Positions 9,026 through 17,909 are shown, counted from the first letter of the stretch. The stretch: DNA of 48,491 nucleotides from an uncultured Chitinophagaceae bacterium (GCA_903881425.1 CAIRTF010000117.1:1-48491), one strand, 5' to 3'. The notes: a model not told the origin generated them from the sequence alone. Numbers and translations: made by a program.

Positions 9026-10825
9026 ATGAAATATTTATTAAAAATTTTCTTAACCATAAGTGTAATAGCAACAGCTTTTACCGCTTGCAATAAAGCAGGT
9101 AATCTACCCTATTATGGAAGCGGTACTGCTGTAGTATTATCGAGTTCTACAACAAATATTGCTCCGGCACCAAGCGATTCGAACAAAGTGGTGGCTACTT
9201 TTTCCTGGACCAATCCTAATTACGCCAATGATTCAACTACCTCTAAATTTATATTAGAAGTAGATTCTTCCGGACGAAATTTTTCAAAAGAAATCACAAG
9301 CACTGTTGTTGGTAAATTGAATCTTTCTTTTACTGGTCAACAATTAAATAATATGTTGGCTGCATTTGGATTTAAACCAGGTCAAACTTTTAGTTTTGAT
9401 ATAAGAGTTACGTCTTCTTATGGTAATAACAATAATGCATTACAATCTAATGTTATCAAGGTTAATATCACTTCTTATTTAGTGCCAATTACATTAGTCC
9501 CATCTTCAACAAATGCATTAACATTAGCAGTTACAAATGCTAGTAGTACTGCCATTTCGTTTAATTGGAACTCTAGTACATATGGCACAAATACTATTAA
9601 TTATGCATTACAGATGGATGTAGTTGGTGGCAATTTTGCAAATCCTCAGGTAATAAAATATGGTACTGCATTAACTTCAAGTTTTACGGTTAATGACTTG
9701 AATAATTTAGTCATCGCTGCCGGTGTAATTGGAGGCTCGACTAAAAATGTTGAGTTTAGAATTGTTAGTTATTTGGGAACCGGTTATACTACTCCGATGG
9801 TATATTCAAGCCCGGTAGTCATTAACATTACATCATTTACCCCGGTTCCACCTGCATTGTATATTGTTGGAGATGCAACACCGGGTGGTTGGTCTAATCC
9901 GGTTCCATTGCCTTCTCAACAATTCACACGTTTAGATGCGGTTTCATATTCGATTGTTGTGAGTTTAACTGCCGGTAAAAGTTATTTATTCTTGCCTTTA
10001 AATGGAGATTGGGGTCACAAATATGGTGGAGCAAGTGCTACAGGAGGTCAATTGCTTTCTGATAATGCAGTTCCCGGTTCTAATACACCGGCTCCTGCTA
10101 CAAGTGGATTGTATCAAATAGTGGTAAATTTCCAAACAGGCAATTATACGGTAACGCCTTTTACTGCTACCATTCCAACCAATTTATATATTGTGGGAGA
10201 TGCAACAGCAGGTGGATGGTCTAATCCGGTACCTACTCCTTCTCAGCAGTTCACACAAATAGATGCAGTTTCTTTCGGTATCGTTGTTAATTTAACTGCA
10301 GGTAAGAGTTATTTGTTTTTACCGTTGAATGGAGATTGGGGTCATAAGTTTGGCGGTTCAAGTGCTACAGGTGGTACTTTGTTAGCTGATGGTGCTGTTC
10401 CGGGTTCAAATACGCCGGCTCCTTCTGCAACAGGCAATTATCAGATTGTAGTGAATTTCCAAAATAATACATATACAGTTACACCTTATGCAGGACCGGT
10501 TCCGGTTCCAACCAATTTATATATTGTGGGAGATGCAACAGCAGGCGGATGGAGTAATCCAGTTCCTACGCCATCACAACAATTTACAAGAATTAATACT
10601 TCTGATTTCCAAATAACAGTAGCATTGACTGCAGGAAAGAGTTTCTTATTCTTGCCATTAAACGGAGATTGGACTCATAAATTTGGAGGAACAAGCGCAA
10701 CAGGTGGAACAATATTAGCTGATGGTGCAGTTCCCGGGACAAATACACCCGCTCCTGCTGTATCAGGCAATTATTTGATTGATGTAAATTTCCTAACAGG
10801 AACTTATACGTTAACAAAACAATAG
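9026..10825 (+). CDS. SusF-like surface lipoprotein with three tandem starch-binding-type modules
   Basis: The 599-residue lipoprotein has C21 in its lipobox (AFTAC-NKAG). Two SusE/F-type Ig-like domains (about 35-150 and 155-270, each with an FSWTN/FNWNS strand) precede three near-identical binding modules starting at residues 278, 387 and 498 (109- and 111-residue periods). Each module has LYIVGDA.AGGWSNPVP, then FLPLNGDW.HK.GG and TGNYTVTP-like ends. The conserved Trp residues are likely sugar-stacking residues (inference from known SusE/SusF structures). Modules two and three share long identical DNA stretches, pointing to recent internal duplication. It is the last gene before the terminator at 10849-10880. 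Confidence 0.85.
   Translation: MKYLLKIFLTISVIATAFTACNKAGNLPYYGSGTAVVLSSSTTNIAPAPSDSNKVVATFSWTNPNYANDSTTSKFILEVDSSGRNFSKEITSTVVGKLNLSFTGQQLNNMLAAFGFKPGQTFSFDIRVTSSYGNNNNALQSNVIKVNITSYLVPITLVPSSTNALTLAVTNASSTAISFNWNSSTYGTNTINYALQMDVVGGNFANPQVIKYGTALTSSFTVNDLNNLVIAAGVIGGSTKNVEFRIVSYLGTGYTTPMVYSSPVVINITSFTPVPPALYIVGDATPGGWSNPVPLPSQQFTRLDAVSYSIVVSLTAGKSYLFLPLNGDWGHKYGGASATGGQLLSDNAVPGSNTPAPATSGLYQIVVNFQTGNYTVTPFTATIPTNLYIVGDATAGGWSNPVPTPSQQFTQIDAVSFGIVVNLTAGKSYLFLPLNGDWGHKFGGSSATGGTLLADGAVPGSNTPAPSATGNYQIVVNFQNNTYTVTPYAGPVPVPTNLYIVGDATAGGWSNPVPTPSQQFTRINTSDFQITVALTAGKSFLFLPLNGDWTHKFGGTSATGGTILADGAVPGTNTPAPAVSGNYLIDVNFLTGTYTLTKQ
9857..10825 (+). repeat. Three tandem coding repeats of about 330 bp in the SusF-like gene
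   Basis: Repeat units start at 9857, 10184 and 10517. Units two and three are most alike; for example, the first 29 bases of each (10184-10212 and 10517-10545) are identical. All three keep the reading frame. The single module in the upstream SusE-like gene (from 8667) is a more distant copy. Confidence 0.85.
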
Positions 10826-10848
10826 GGTAAGATTGGTTATAAATAATT

Positions 10849-10880
10849 AAAAAGAGTGGCAATTTTTTGCCACTCTTTTT
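10849..10880 (+). terminator. Intrinsic terminator of the Sus-type operon
   Basis: A perfect 14-bp stem, AAAAAGAGTGGCAA (10849-10862) and TTGCCACTCTTTTT (10867-10880), closes a TTTT loop. The stem ends in a T run. It sits 23 bases after the SusF-like stop codon and just before the next promoter. It separates the starch genes from the GH53 unit. Confidence 0.9.
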
Positions 10881-10882
10881 AA

Positions 10883-10915
10883 TTTGAAGAAATATTTTTT
10901 ATTGAACTAATTTTG
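10883..10915 (+). promoter_or_regulatory. Promoter of the GH53-HAD unit
   Basis: The -33 box TTTG is at 10883-10886 and the -7 box TAATTTTG at 10908-10915, separated by exactly 21 bases. This is a full match to the Bacteroidota promoter consensus. The predicted start is near 10920-10922, giving a leader of about 17 bases before the ATG at 10938. Confidence 0.75.
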
Positions 10916-10937
10916 TTAAGCTATTAACTATCTCCAG

Positions 10938-11999
10938 ATGATTTTTTTTAATAAATACAAATATCTGCTGCTTATATTATTATTTGTTGCCTGCAGTAAA
11001 CAAAATACATCATCACAAACAACACCAACTCCCACACCTACGCCAACCCCTGCACCTACTCCTTCGCCAACATTTGTTTTTGCGAAAGGTGCTGACATCA
11101 GTTGGGTTAGTCAAATGGAATCGTCGAATTATAAATTTTATGATTCAACCGGTACCCAAAAAGATTGTTTTCAATTAATGAAAAATTTGGGGATGAATTC
11201 TATTCGTTTAAGAGTATGGGTAAATCCATCAGATGGATGGTGTAATACTACCGATCTACTTACAAAAGCCTTACGTGCAAAGAACGCCGGAATGCGCATC
11301 ATGATTGACTTTCATTATAGTGATGTTTGGGCAGATCCGGGACATCAAACTATTCCTGTTGCGTGGACCGGGCAAAATATTGATGCATTAAAAACATCAG
11401 TCTATAATCACACCCAATCCGTATTGAGTACTTTAAAATCAAATGGAATAACACCTTCATGGGTGCAGGTAGGCAATGAAACCAATGATGGCATGTTATG
11501 GGAAACAGGCAGGGCATCAACCAATATGTCAAATTTTGCAGCACTGATCAATTCCGGATACAATGCAGTAAAATCTGTTGATAGCACCATTAAAGTAATC
11601 GTTCATATTTCTAACGGATATGACAATAGTTTATTCAGATGGATCTTTGATGGATTAAAAAACAATAACGCCAATTGGGATATTATCGGCATGTCATTAT
11701 ATCCTTCAACAACCAATTGGTCAACTTTAAATGCGCAATGTTTGAGTAATGCAAATGATATGATTTCGCGTTATGGAAAACAGGTAATGATTTGTGAAGT
11801 GGGCATGGATGTTACTGCACCTGCTATTTGCCAGTCTTTTTTAACAGACCTCATCAATAAAGTAAAATCAATTCCCAACAATAATGGCCTGGGTGTTTTT
11901 TACTGGGAGCCCGAATGTTATAATTGGCAAGGATATACATTGGGTGCTTTTGATAATACCGGTAAACCAACAATTGCGTTGAATGCATTTTTGAATTAA
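10938..11999 (+). CDS. GH53 arabinogalactan endo-beta-1,4-galactanase, lipoprotein
   Basis: The 353-residue protein has a lipoprotein signal with C19 (LLFVAC-SKQ) and a Thr/Pro linker (about 30-46). The GH53 catalytic domain begins FAKGADISWVSQME. Family hallmarks are SIRLRVWVNP, MIDFHYSDVWADPGHQ, the acid/base E181 in WVQVGNETNDGMLW and the nucleophile E287 in MICEVGMD. It should hydrolyse beta-1,4-galactan such as pectic arabinogalactan at the cell surface. It lies next to the starch-type locus but behind a terminator with its own promoter, so it is probably regulated separately. Its stop codon overlaps the start of the next gene. Confidence 0.92.
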   Translation: MIFFNKYKYLLLILLFVACSKQNTSSQTTPTPTPTPTPAPTPSPTFVFAKGADISWVSQMESSNYKFYDSTGTQKDCFQLMKNLGMNSIRLRVWVNPSDGWCNTTDLLTKALRAKNAGMRIMIDFHYSDVWADPGHQTIPVAWTGQNIDALKTSVYNHTQSVLSTLKSNGITPSWVQVGNETNDGMLWETGRASTNMSNFAALINSGYNAVKSVDSTIKVIVHISNGYDNSLFRWIFDGLKNNNANWDIIGMSLYPSTTNWSTLNAQCLSNANDMISRYGKQVMICEVGMDVTAPAICQSFLTDLINKVKSIPNNNGLGVFYWEPECYNWQGYTLGAFDNTGKPTIALNAFLN

Positions 12000-12613
12000 T
12001 GGAACAAATTAAAAATATCATTTTCGATCTCGGCGGTGTTTTTTTAAATATCGATTATCCGAAAACACAAATAGCTTTTGAAAAATCAGGTGTTGTAAAT
12101 TTTCATGATTTGTTTACACAACATCATGCATCACCCTTGTTTGAAAATTTAGAAATCGGAAAAATATCAGCTGTAGAATTTTATGATGAATTTAGATCAC
12201 TAAGTAAAACAAATCTTTCAAATGAACAAATTGAAATAGCCTGGAATGCAATGCTGCTGGACTTTCCAAAGGAAAGGTTAGATTGGTTACAGAAAATCAA
12301 GTTAAAATATAATATTTTTCTTTTCTCCAATACCAATCAAATTCATTACGATGCATTCATGAAAATTTACAGAGATAATTTTCAGGCAGATAATTTTAAT
12401 GCTCACTTTATTAAAGCCTATTATTCACAGAATATTGGCTTACGTAAACCATATCCCGAATCGTTCGAATATATTCTTGCAGAACAACAACTCGATCGTT
12501 CCCAAACTTTATTTATTGATGATACGGAAAAAAATATTGAAGGCGCAAAAAAAGTAGGATTACAAACCATTCATTTGGTTGCACCGAAAACGATTCTTGA
12601 TTTACATTTGTAA
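11999..12613 (+). CDS. HAD-superfamily phosphatase (subfamily IA, YihX-like)
   Basis: The 204-residue cytoplasmic protein has HAD motif I IIFDLGGVF near the N-terminus, motif II FLFSNTNQIH, the lysine motif around GLRKPYPESF and motif IV LFIDDTEKNIEGAKK. These fit the YihX/epoxide-hydrolase-like HAD group, which dephosphorylates small sugar phosphates or nucleotides; the substrate cannot be read from sequence. The ATG overlaps the galactanase stop by one base (TAATG), indicating translational coupling. The reason for pairing with a galactanase is unclear; removal of a sugar phosphate is one possibility. Confidence 0.85.
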   Translation: MEQIKNIIFDLGGVFLNIDYPKTQIAFEKSGVVNFHDLFTQHHASPLFENLEIGKISAVEFYDEFRSLSKTNLSNEQIEIAWNAMLLDFPKERLDWLQKIKLKYNIFLFSNTNQIHYDAFMKIYRDNFQADNFNAHFIKAYYSQNIGLRKPYPESFEYILAEQQLDRSQTLFIDDTEKNIEGAKKVGLQTIHLVAPKTILDLHL

Positions 12614-12619
12614 TGTATT

Positions 12620-12847
12620 TTATTTCACCTCTTCAAAATCAATATAATCTTCTTCGTGTGAAGTTTTTTTTGTTGCCTGTGTTTGCTGTTGCGCTTTTTG
12701 TTGCTCGTATTGTTTTTGTTGTGATTCGTTAATATCTTTCATTTTAGATTTTAACTGAGTAGCTACCTGGCTTACCGGCAATATCAATTCAAAAATTACT
12801 TTATAAGCGAGGTAAATAACGATTCCCCAAAAAATAAGTTTAAACAT
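12620..12847 (-). CDS. Small membrane protein, DUF4834-like, function unknown
   Basis: A 75-residue protein begins MFKLIFWGIVIYLAYKVIFEL, a single N-terminal transmembrane helix. A basic, then Gln/Lys-rich coiled segment (QQKQYEQQKAQQQTQ) follows, with an acidic tail (EEDYIDFEEVK). This layout matches a small family widespread in Bacteroidota. ATG at 12847 is preferred over an in-frame TTG at 12856. The gene is convergent with the HAD gene, six bases away, and faces away from rimP. No function is known to me. Confidence 0.75.
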   Translation of the reverse strand: MFKLIFWGIVIYLAYKVIFELILPVSQVATQLKSKMKDINESQQKQYEQQKAQQQTQATKKTSHEEDYIDFEEVK

Positions 12848-12906
12848 AATTTGCAAAGTTATAAAACTAAATAGTTACGATGCGTTAAACATAAAATAAA
12901 CTAAAA

Positions 12907-12939
12907 TTTGGAACATACATGCCCCTTGCCTTACATTTG
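12907..12939 (+). promoter_or_regulatory. Promoter of the rimP-nusA-infB operon
   Basis: The -33 box TTTG (12907-12910) and the -7 box TACATTTG (12932-12939) are 21 bases apart, a full Bacteroidota consensus. The predicted start near 12944-12946 gives a leader of about 50 bases containing a strong hairpin. Confidence 0.75.
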
Positions 12940-12959
12940 CATCGGACAAAAGAGTAACA

Positions 12960-12984
12960 GAAGGGAACGACAATCGTTCCCTTC
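12960..12984 (+). promoter_or_regulatory. Leader hairpin/attenuator-like structure before rimP
   Basis: GAAGGGAACGA (12960-12970) and TCGTTCCCTTC (12974-12984) form a perfect 11-bp stem with a 3-base loop, followed by TTCTTTG. It lies between the predicted transcription start and the rimP ATG, so it looks like a weak intrinsic terminator inside the leader. Because the operon encodes NusA, a factor that modulates such hairpins, autoregulation by attenuation is plausible (inference). Confidence 0.65.
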
Positions 12985-12996
12985 TTCTTTGTAACT

Positions 12997-13467
12997 ATGT
13001 CAACAGAAGTGCAAATACAAAAAATAGAAGAGCTTTTACAGCAGTTATTAGATGCGGAACCCGAATATTTCTGCATCAGCATTAAAATAAAGCCCACCAA
13101 TAACATTAAAGTGTTTATGGACGGCGATAAAGGATTGCCGATAGAGAAATGTGTATACTTCAATCGAAAATTATATAAGTTAATTGAAGAAAAAGGTTGG
13201 TATCCTGATGGAGATTTTAGTTTAGAAGTTTCTTCTCCCGGTGTTGATGAACCACTAAAAATGCATCGTCAGTATATAAAAAATATCGGCAGAAATGTGG
13301 AAGTTGTTTTTACAGATGATAGCAAAAGTGAAGGCAAATTAATGGAAGTAGCAGAAGCAGATATCATCATAGAACAGACAACAGGCAAGGGAAAGAAGGC
13401 TGTTACAAAGCAATTGGTTATTCCATTCAACAATATAAAATCAGTAACCGTTCAAATTAAATTTTAA
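12997..13467 (+). CDS. rimP: Ribosome maturation factor RimP
   Basis: The 156-residue protein shows the RimP N-terminal fold with IKPTNNIKVFMDGDKGLPIEKC, the central DFSLEVSSPGVDEPLK motif (the strongest RimP signature) and a C-terminal SH3-like barrel from about residue 92. It acts in the cytoplasm in late 30S subunit maturation. Its place directly before nusA and infB is the conserved bacterial order. The leader carries a promoter and a hairpin. Confidence 0.95.
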   Translation: MSTEVQIQKIEELLQQLLDAEPEYFCISIKIKPTNNIKVFMDGDKGLPIEKCVYFNRKLYKLIEEKGWYPDGDFSLEVSSPGVDEPLKMHRQYIKNIGRNVEVVFTDDSKSEGKLMEVAEADIIIEQTTGKGKKAVTKQLVIPFNNIKSVTVQIKF

Positions 13468-13486
13468 AAAATGATGAGATGTATTT

Positions 13487-13517
13487 AATCGTACATCAAA
13501 CATCGTAAATCGTACAT
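13487..13517 (+). repeat. AATCGTACAT direct repeat between rimP and nusA
   Basis: AATCGTACAT occurs at 13487-13496 and 13508-13517 (21-base period, two helical turns), with the related CATCGTAAAT between them at 13501-13510. It ends just before the nusA start codon at 13521. It may be a degenerate intergenic repeat rather than a binding site. Confidence 0.5.
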
Positions 13518-13520
13518 GGT

Positions 13521-14771
13521 ATGGCAAGTATTAACTTAATTGATGCGTTTCAGGAATTTAAAGATGCAGAAAACATCGATCGTCCAACGATGATGAAAGT
13601 GGTGGAAGATGTTTTTAAAACTTTATTACGTAAAAAATTCGGCAGCGATGAAAACTTTGATGTAATTGTAAATGCAGAGAAAGGAGATTTGGAAATTATT
13701 CGCCGAAGAATGATCGTAGAAGATGGTGAAGTGAATGATCCATTGGCTGAAGTGGCTTACAGCGAGGCTGTTAAAATTGAGCCTGATTTTGAAGTAGGCG
13801 AAGAATTATATGAAGAAGTAGATATGCTAGACTTTGGTCGCAGAGCTATTCTGGCTGCTAAACAAACATTGGCAAGTCGAATCAGCGATTTAAAGAAAAA
13901 TGTGTTAGTTAAAAAATATGGTGATAGAATTGGAGAGATCATTTCTGCGGAAGTATATCAGGTTTGGAAAAAAGAAGTATTGTTATTGGATGAAGAAGGT
14001 AACGAATTAATTCTTCCGAAATCAGAACAAATACCACAAGATTATTTTAAGAAAGGAGAGAATATTCGTGCTGTAGTAGCAAGAGTTGATCTTAAAAATA
14101 ATACACCTGTTATTATTTTATCAAGAACAAGTCCGTTATTCTTGGCTAAATTGTTGGAAATTGAAGTGCCCGAAATTTTTGACGGATTAATTGCCATCAA
14201 AAAGATTGTTCGCGAACCCGGGGAAAGAGCAAAAGTGGCGGTTGAAAGTTATGATGATAGAATTGATCCTGTTGGTGCTTGTGTAGGAATGAAGGGTAGC
14301 CGTATTCATGGTATTGTACGTGAATTAAAGAATGAAAATATAGATGTTATCAATTTCACAACCAATACACAATTATTAATTCAACGTTCATTAACTCCAG
14401 CTAAGATCAGTTATATGAATATTGATACAGAAAAGAAACAAGCAGATGTGTATTTAAAAGCAGATCAGGTTTCTTTGGCAATCGGTCGTCGTGGTGTGAA
14501 TATTAAACTGGCTTGCGAATTATTAGGATATGAGATCGATGTGTTCCGTGAAGATGAAGAGCAAACAGATGAATTTGATATTGATTTGAGTGAATTCAGC
14601 GATGAAATTGAAACATGGATTATTGATGAATTTAAACGAGTGGGTTGTGATACTGCAAGAAGCGTATTGAAATTAACGCCGGAAGAATTAGAAAGAAGAA
14701 CAGATTTGGAAAAAGAAACCATTGCAGATGTGATCAGAATATTGAAAGAAGAATTTGAAAGAGAAGATTAA
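13521..14771 (+). CDS. nusA: Transcription termination/antitermination factor NusA
   Basis: The 416-residue protein has the NusA N-terminal RNA-polymerase-binding domain (about 1-130), an S1 domain (about 137-200, GEIISAEVYQVWKKEVLLL) and two KH domains (about 225-350). KH signatures are VGACVGMKGSRIHGIVREL and SLAIGRRGVNIKLACELLG. A short acidic C-terminal helical region (WIIDEFKRVGCDTARSVLKL) follows. It binds RNA polymerase and nascent RNA to control pausing, termination and antitermination. It sits in the usual rimP-nusA-infB order. Confidence 0.96.
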   Translation: MASINLIDAFQEFKDAENIDRPTMMKVVEDVFKTLLRKKFGSDENFDVIVNAEKGDLEIIRRRMIVEDGEVNDPLAEVAYSEAVKIEPDFEVGEELYEEVDMLDFGRRAILAAKQTLASRISDLKKNVLVKKYGDRIGEIISAEVYQVWKKEVLLLDEEGNELILPKSEQIPQDYFKKGENIRAVVARVDLKNNTPVIILSRTSPLFLAKLLEIEVPEIFDGLIAIKKIVREPGERAKVAVESYDDRIDPVGACVGMKGSRIHGIVRELKNENIDVINFTTNTQLLIQRSLTPAKISYMNIDTEKKQADVYLKADQVSLAIGRRGVNIKLACELLGYEIDVFREDEEQTDEFDIDLSEFSDEIETWIIDEFKRVGCDTARSVLKLTPEELERRTDLEKETIADVIRILKEEFERED

Positions 14772-14885
14772 CCAAGACAAGTAACAGTAATGCAACATAA
14801 TGATACAATTACTCGTCTTATAAATTAATGATTGATAAGTGTCGTTGCCGGAATCAATGACCAATTGATAAAATAAAAAAACTGA

Positions 14886-17807
14886 ATGTCAGAACTGAAA
14901 TTACCAAGACTGTTAGCAGCCGCTAAAGAATTCAATATTGGACAAGATACTTTGATAGAGTTCTTGTACAAGAAAGGATTTAAAAAAGATGACCTGAAGC
15001 CAACAGCAAAGCTTTCGGAAGAAATGTACTATGCCCTGCAGGCAGAATTTCAAAGCGATAAAGTTGCTAAGAATAAAGCCGATCAGGTAGAAATTCCAAA
15101 AGGTGGAAGCGGTGAGCCAAAGAAGAAAAAAGACGAAGAAGATATTTCTATCAGAAAAAAAGAAGACGACAGAAAACAAATTATTAAAGAAGAACCAAAG
15201 GTTGAAGTAGTTGCCGAAGAAAAAACAATTGTAGCAAAACAAGAACCCGCTACTTCAGAAGTTGATATTATAAAAATAGAAGCTCCTGAAATTGAAGGGC
15301 CTAAAGTTGTTGCGAAGATTGACTTAGATGCAATTGATTCTTCAACAAGACCAAAAAAATTAACAAAGAAAACGGAAGAGCCAAAAGCTGAAACAACTGA
15401 AGAAATAAAATCGGAAACAAAAAAAATTGCTAAAAAGGGCAAAGAAGAAAAAATAGAAATTAAAAAAGTTTCACCTCCGGTAATTGAAGAAAAACATATT
15501 CAACCTGAAGAAGATCTTCCGCCGGTTATTGAAAATATTGAAGTAGAAAAATTAACAGGACCCAAAATTTTAGGTAAGATCGATTTGCCTGTAGATAGTG
15601 ATACTCGTCCGAAACCCGCAAGCAGAGATGAAAAGCGCAAACGCAAACGTATTCCCGTTGATAGAAAAGGAACCGATCAACCACAAGGCGGTCAGCAACC
15701 TGGCGGTCAACAACCGGGTGGATTCAACAGAGGTAATAATCAGCAAGGTGGTGGATTTAATAGAGGTGGTGGTCAACAACAAGGTGGGTTTAATCGGGGT
15801 GGAAATACTCAACAAAGAAGTGGGGGCCAACAACATGGGCAAAGAGGTGGTTTTAGAAAAACTGTTGAACCTCGAAAAGAAGATAAAGAAATAGACGCAA
15901 AAGAAATTCAAGATAAGATCAGAGAAACGCAAGCAAAATTGGCCGGTGCAGGTGGAAGAGGTAAAAGTTTAAAAGCAAAATATCGCAGAGCAAAAAGAGA
16001 TGAAGCTGCAGAAGCGGTTGGTGACGAGCAGGTAGATAATAAATTACAAGTAACGGAATTTGTTACAGTAAGTGAATTGGCAAATTTGATGGATGTAAGT
16101 TTTGCTGATGTAATTGGCAAGTGTATGAGTTTGGGCATTATGGTTTCCATCAATCAAAGATTAGATGCAGAAGTTATTGAATTGGTTGCCGGTGAATTTA
16201 ATTTTGAAGTTGAATTTATTGGTGTGGATGATGCCGAAGAAATGGAAGAAGAAGATGATGAAGATGATGAAGAACAACTCATTGGTCGTCCGCCGATAGT
16301 TACTATCATGGGTCACGTAGATCATGGTAAAACATCTTTGTTGGACTATATCCGCAGTGCTAATGTGGTAGCTGGCGAAGCAGGCGGTATCACACAACAT
16401 ATCGGTGCATACGAAGTAACATTACCAAACGGGAAACATATTACATTCCTAGATACACCGGGTCATGAAGCATTTACTGCTATGCGTGCACGCGGTGCAA
16501 AAGTTACAGATATTGCGGTAATCGTTGTTGCTGCAGACGATGCGGTAATGCCTCAAACAAAAGAAGCTATCAGTCATGCGCAAGCTGCAGGTGTGCCAAT
16601 GATTTTTGCGGTCAATAAAATTGATAAAGATGGTGCTAAGCCTGAAAAAATATATGAGCAGCTCTCTCAAATGAATATTTTGGTTGAATCTTGGGGCGGT
16701 AAATTTCAATCACAAGAATTAAGTGCCAGAAAAGGTTTGAATGTAGATGCTTTATTAGAAAAAATATTATTAGAAGCGGAGTTATTAGAATTAAAAGCAA
16801 ATCCTGAAAAAGAAGCAACAGGAACTATTATCGAAGCTTCTTTAGATAAGGGCCGTGGTTATGTTGCCACCATTCTTGTTCAAAACGGAACATTGCGTCA
16901 AGGAGATTTAATTGTATCCGGTCAATATTACGGACGTGCAAAAGCCATGTTCAATGAACGTAATCAACGTATTGAAGAAGCACCACCATCAACACCGGTA
17001 GTGATACTTGGTTTAAATGGTGCACCACAAGCAGGTGAAAAATTCAAAGTATATGAAGATGAATCTGAAGCAAAAGAAGTAGCAACCAAGAGAGCACAGA
17101 TATTCCGGGAACAAGGGTTACGTGCAAGAAAACATATTACATTAGATGAAATTGGTCGCCGTTTGGCATTAGGCAATTTCAAAGAACTAAATATTATTAT
17201 CAAGGGTGATGTGGATGGTTCTGTGGAAGCATTGAGTGATAGTTTGCAAAAATTATCTACTGATGAAATTGCAGTGAGAGTAGTGCATAAAGGTGTTGGA
17301 CAAATTTCTGAAAGTGATGTGTTATTGGCAACTGCATCCGATGCAATCTTGATAGGATTTAATGTACGCCCATCTTTACAAGCGAGTAGATTGGCAGAGA
17401 ATGAAGGCGTTCAAATAAAAATGTATTCCATCATTTACAATGCCATCGATGAAATTAAGAGTGCGATGGAAGGTATGTTGGAACCAAAAGTAGAAGAGAA
17501 AGAAGTGGCTACTGTTGAAATAAGAGAAGTATACAAATTTGATAAAGCCACTGTTGCAGGATGTTTTGTGCTGGAAGGAAGAATTAAACGTGATGCTAAG
17601 TTGCGCATCTTCCGTGATGGTATATTATTATATCCGAGACAGGAAGGCGCCTTTGCTGAATTGGGTAGTTTGAAACGTTTTAAAGATGATGCAAAAGAAG
17701 TTCCAAGCAATATGGAGTGCGGATTGACGATCAAGAATTTTGCAGACATTTCAGTGGGCGATACATTGGTTGCATACGAAGAAGAAGAGATAAAGAGAAC
17801 TTTATAA
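14886..17807 (+). CDS. infB: Translation initiation factor IF-2
   Basis: The 973-residue protein has an IF2 N-terminal helical module (about 1-60), then a long charged Lys/Glu region. A Gly/Gln/Asn/Arg-rich low-complexity block (about 265-325, repeats such as GGQQPGG and GGFNRG) precedes a second IF2_N module. The GTPase domain has G1 GHVDHGKT (476-483), G3 DTPGHEAF (523-530) and G4 NKID (577-580). The C-terminal beta-barrel and fMet-tRNA-binding domains complete it. It places initiator tRNA on the 30S subunit. Long open frames on the opposite strand are composition artefacts. Confidence 0.96.
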   Translation: MSELKLPRLLAAAKEFNIGQDTLIEFLYKKGFKKDDLKPTAKLSEEMYYALQAEFQSDKVAKNKADQVEIPKGGSGEPKKKKDEEDISIRKKEDDRKQIIKEEPKVEVVAEEKTIVAKQEPATSEVDIIKIEAPEIEGPKVVAKIDLDAIDSSTRPKKLTKKTEEPKAETTEEIKSETKKIAKKGKEEKIEIKKVSPPVIEEKHIQPEEDLPPVIENIEVEKLTGPKILGKIDLPVDSDTRPKPASRDEKRKRKRIPVDRKGTDQPQGGQQPGGQQPGGFNRGNNQQGGGFNRGGGQQQGGFNRGGNTQQRSGGQQHGQRGGFRKTVEPRKEDKEIDAKEIQDKIRETQAKLAGAGGRGKSLKAKYRRAKRDEAAEAVGDEQVDNKLQVTEFVTVSELANLMDVSFADVIGKCMSLGIMVSINQRLDAEVIELVAGEFNFEVEFIGVDDAEEMEEEDDEDDEEQLIGRPPIVTIMGHVDHGKTSLLDYIRSANVVAGEAGGITQHIGAYEVTLPNGKHITFLDTPGHEAFTAMRARGAKVTDIAVIVVAADDAVMPQTKEAISHAQAAGVPMIFAVNKIDKDGAKPEKIYEQLSQMNILVESWGGKFQSQELSARKGLNVDALLEKILLEAELLELKANPEKEATGTIIEASLDKGRGYVATILVQNGTLRQGDLIVSGQYYGRAKAMFNERNQRIEEAPPSTPVVILGLNGAPQAGEKFKVYEDESEAKEVATKRAQIFREQGLRARKHITLDEIGRRLALGNFKELNIIIKGDVDGSVEALSDSLQKLSTDEIAVRVVHKGVGQISESDVLLATASDAILIGFNVRPSLQASRLAENEGVQIKMYSIIYNAIDEIKSAMEGMLEPKVEEKEVATVEIREVYKFDKATVAGCFVLEGRIKRDAKLRIFRDGILLYPRQEGAFAELGSLKRFKDDAKEVPSNMECGLTIKNFADISVGDTLVAYEEEEIKRTL

Positions 17808-17859
17808 TAATAGGTCATTGCTCAGCGTAAGGATTTATGTTTTGTTAAAAGCTGTTAAT

Positions 17860-17875
17860 AATGGATTTATCCATT
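17860..17875. promoter_or_regulatory. Inverted repeat upstream of the surA-like gene
   Basis: AATGGAT (17860-17866) and ATCCATT (17869-17875) are exact reverse complements around TT. The site lies just upstream of the -7 box at 17886-17893, where a repressor or activator could act. The regulator is unknown. Confidence 0.45.
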
Positions 17876-17878
17876 GCG

Positions 17879-17901
17879 TATAGTTTATTTTTGAAACTAT
17901 A
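17879..17901 (+). promoter_or_regulatory. -7 box enclosed by an 8-bp inverted repeat, surA-like promoter
   Basis: The -7 box TATTTTTG is at 17886-17893, predicting transcription from about 17899. It is framed by TATAGTTT (17879-17886) and AAACTATA (17894-17901), a perfect 8-bp inverted repeat around the box. No -33 TTTG is present at the usual distance, so activation by another factor is possible. The leader before the ATG at 17910 would be about 11 bases. Confidence 0.5.
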
Positions 17902-17909
17902 ATTACATT

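Noticed and set aside
9857-10825. CRISPR-like or mobile repeat
   Set aside because: The repeats are long, in frame and encode a protein module; there are no unique spacers.
11020-11075. Short tandem repeat CCAACN/CCTACN-like stretch in the galactanase gene
   Set aside because: It encodes an ordinary Thr/Pro linker between lipid anchor and catalytic domain.
15083-15442. Long open frame on the minus strand inside infB (and several others within infB)
   Set aside because: It lies fully opposite a well-supported gene, is Ser/Phe-rich as expected from the complement of Lys/Glu codons, and has no recognisable domain.
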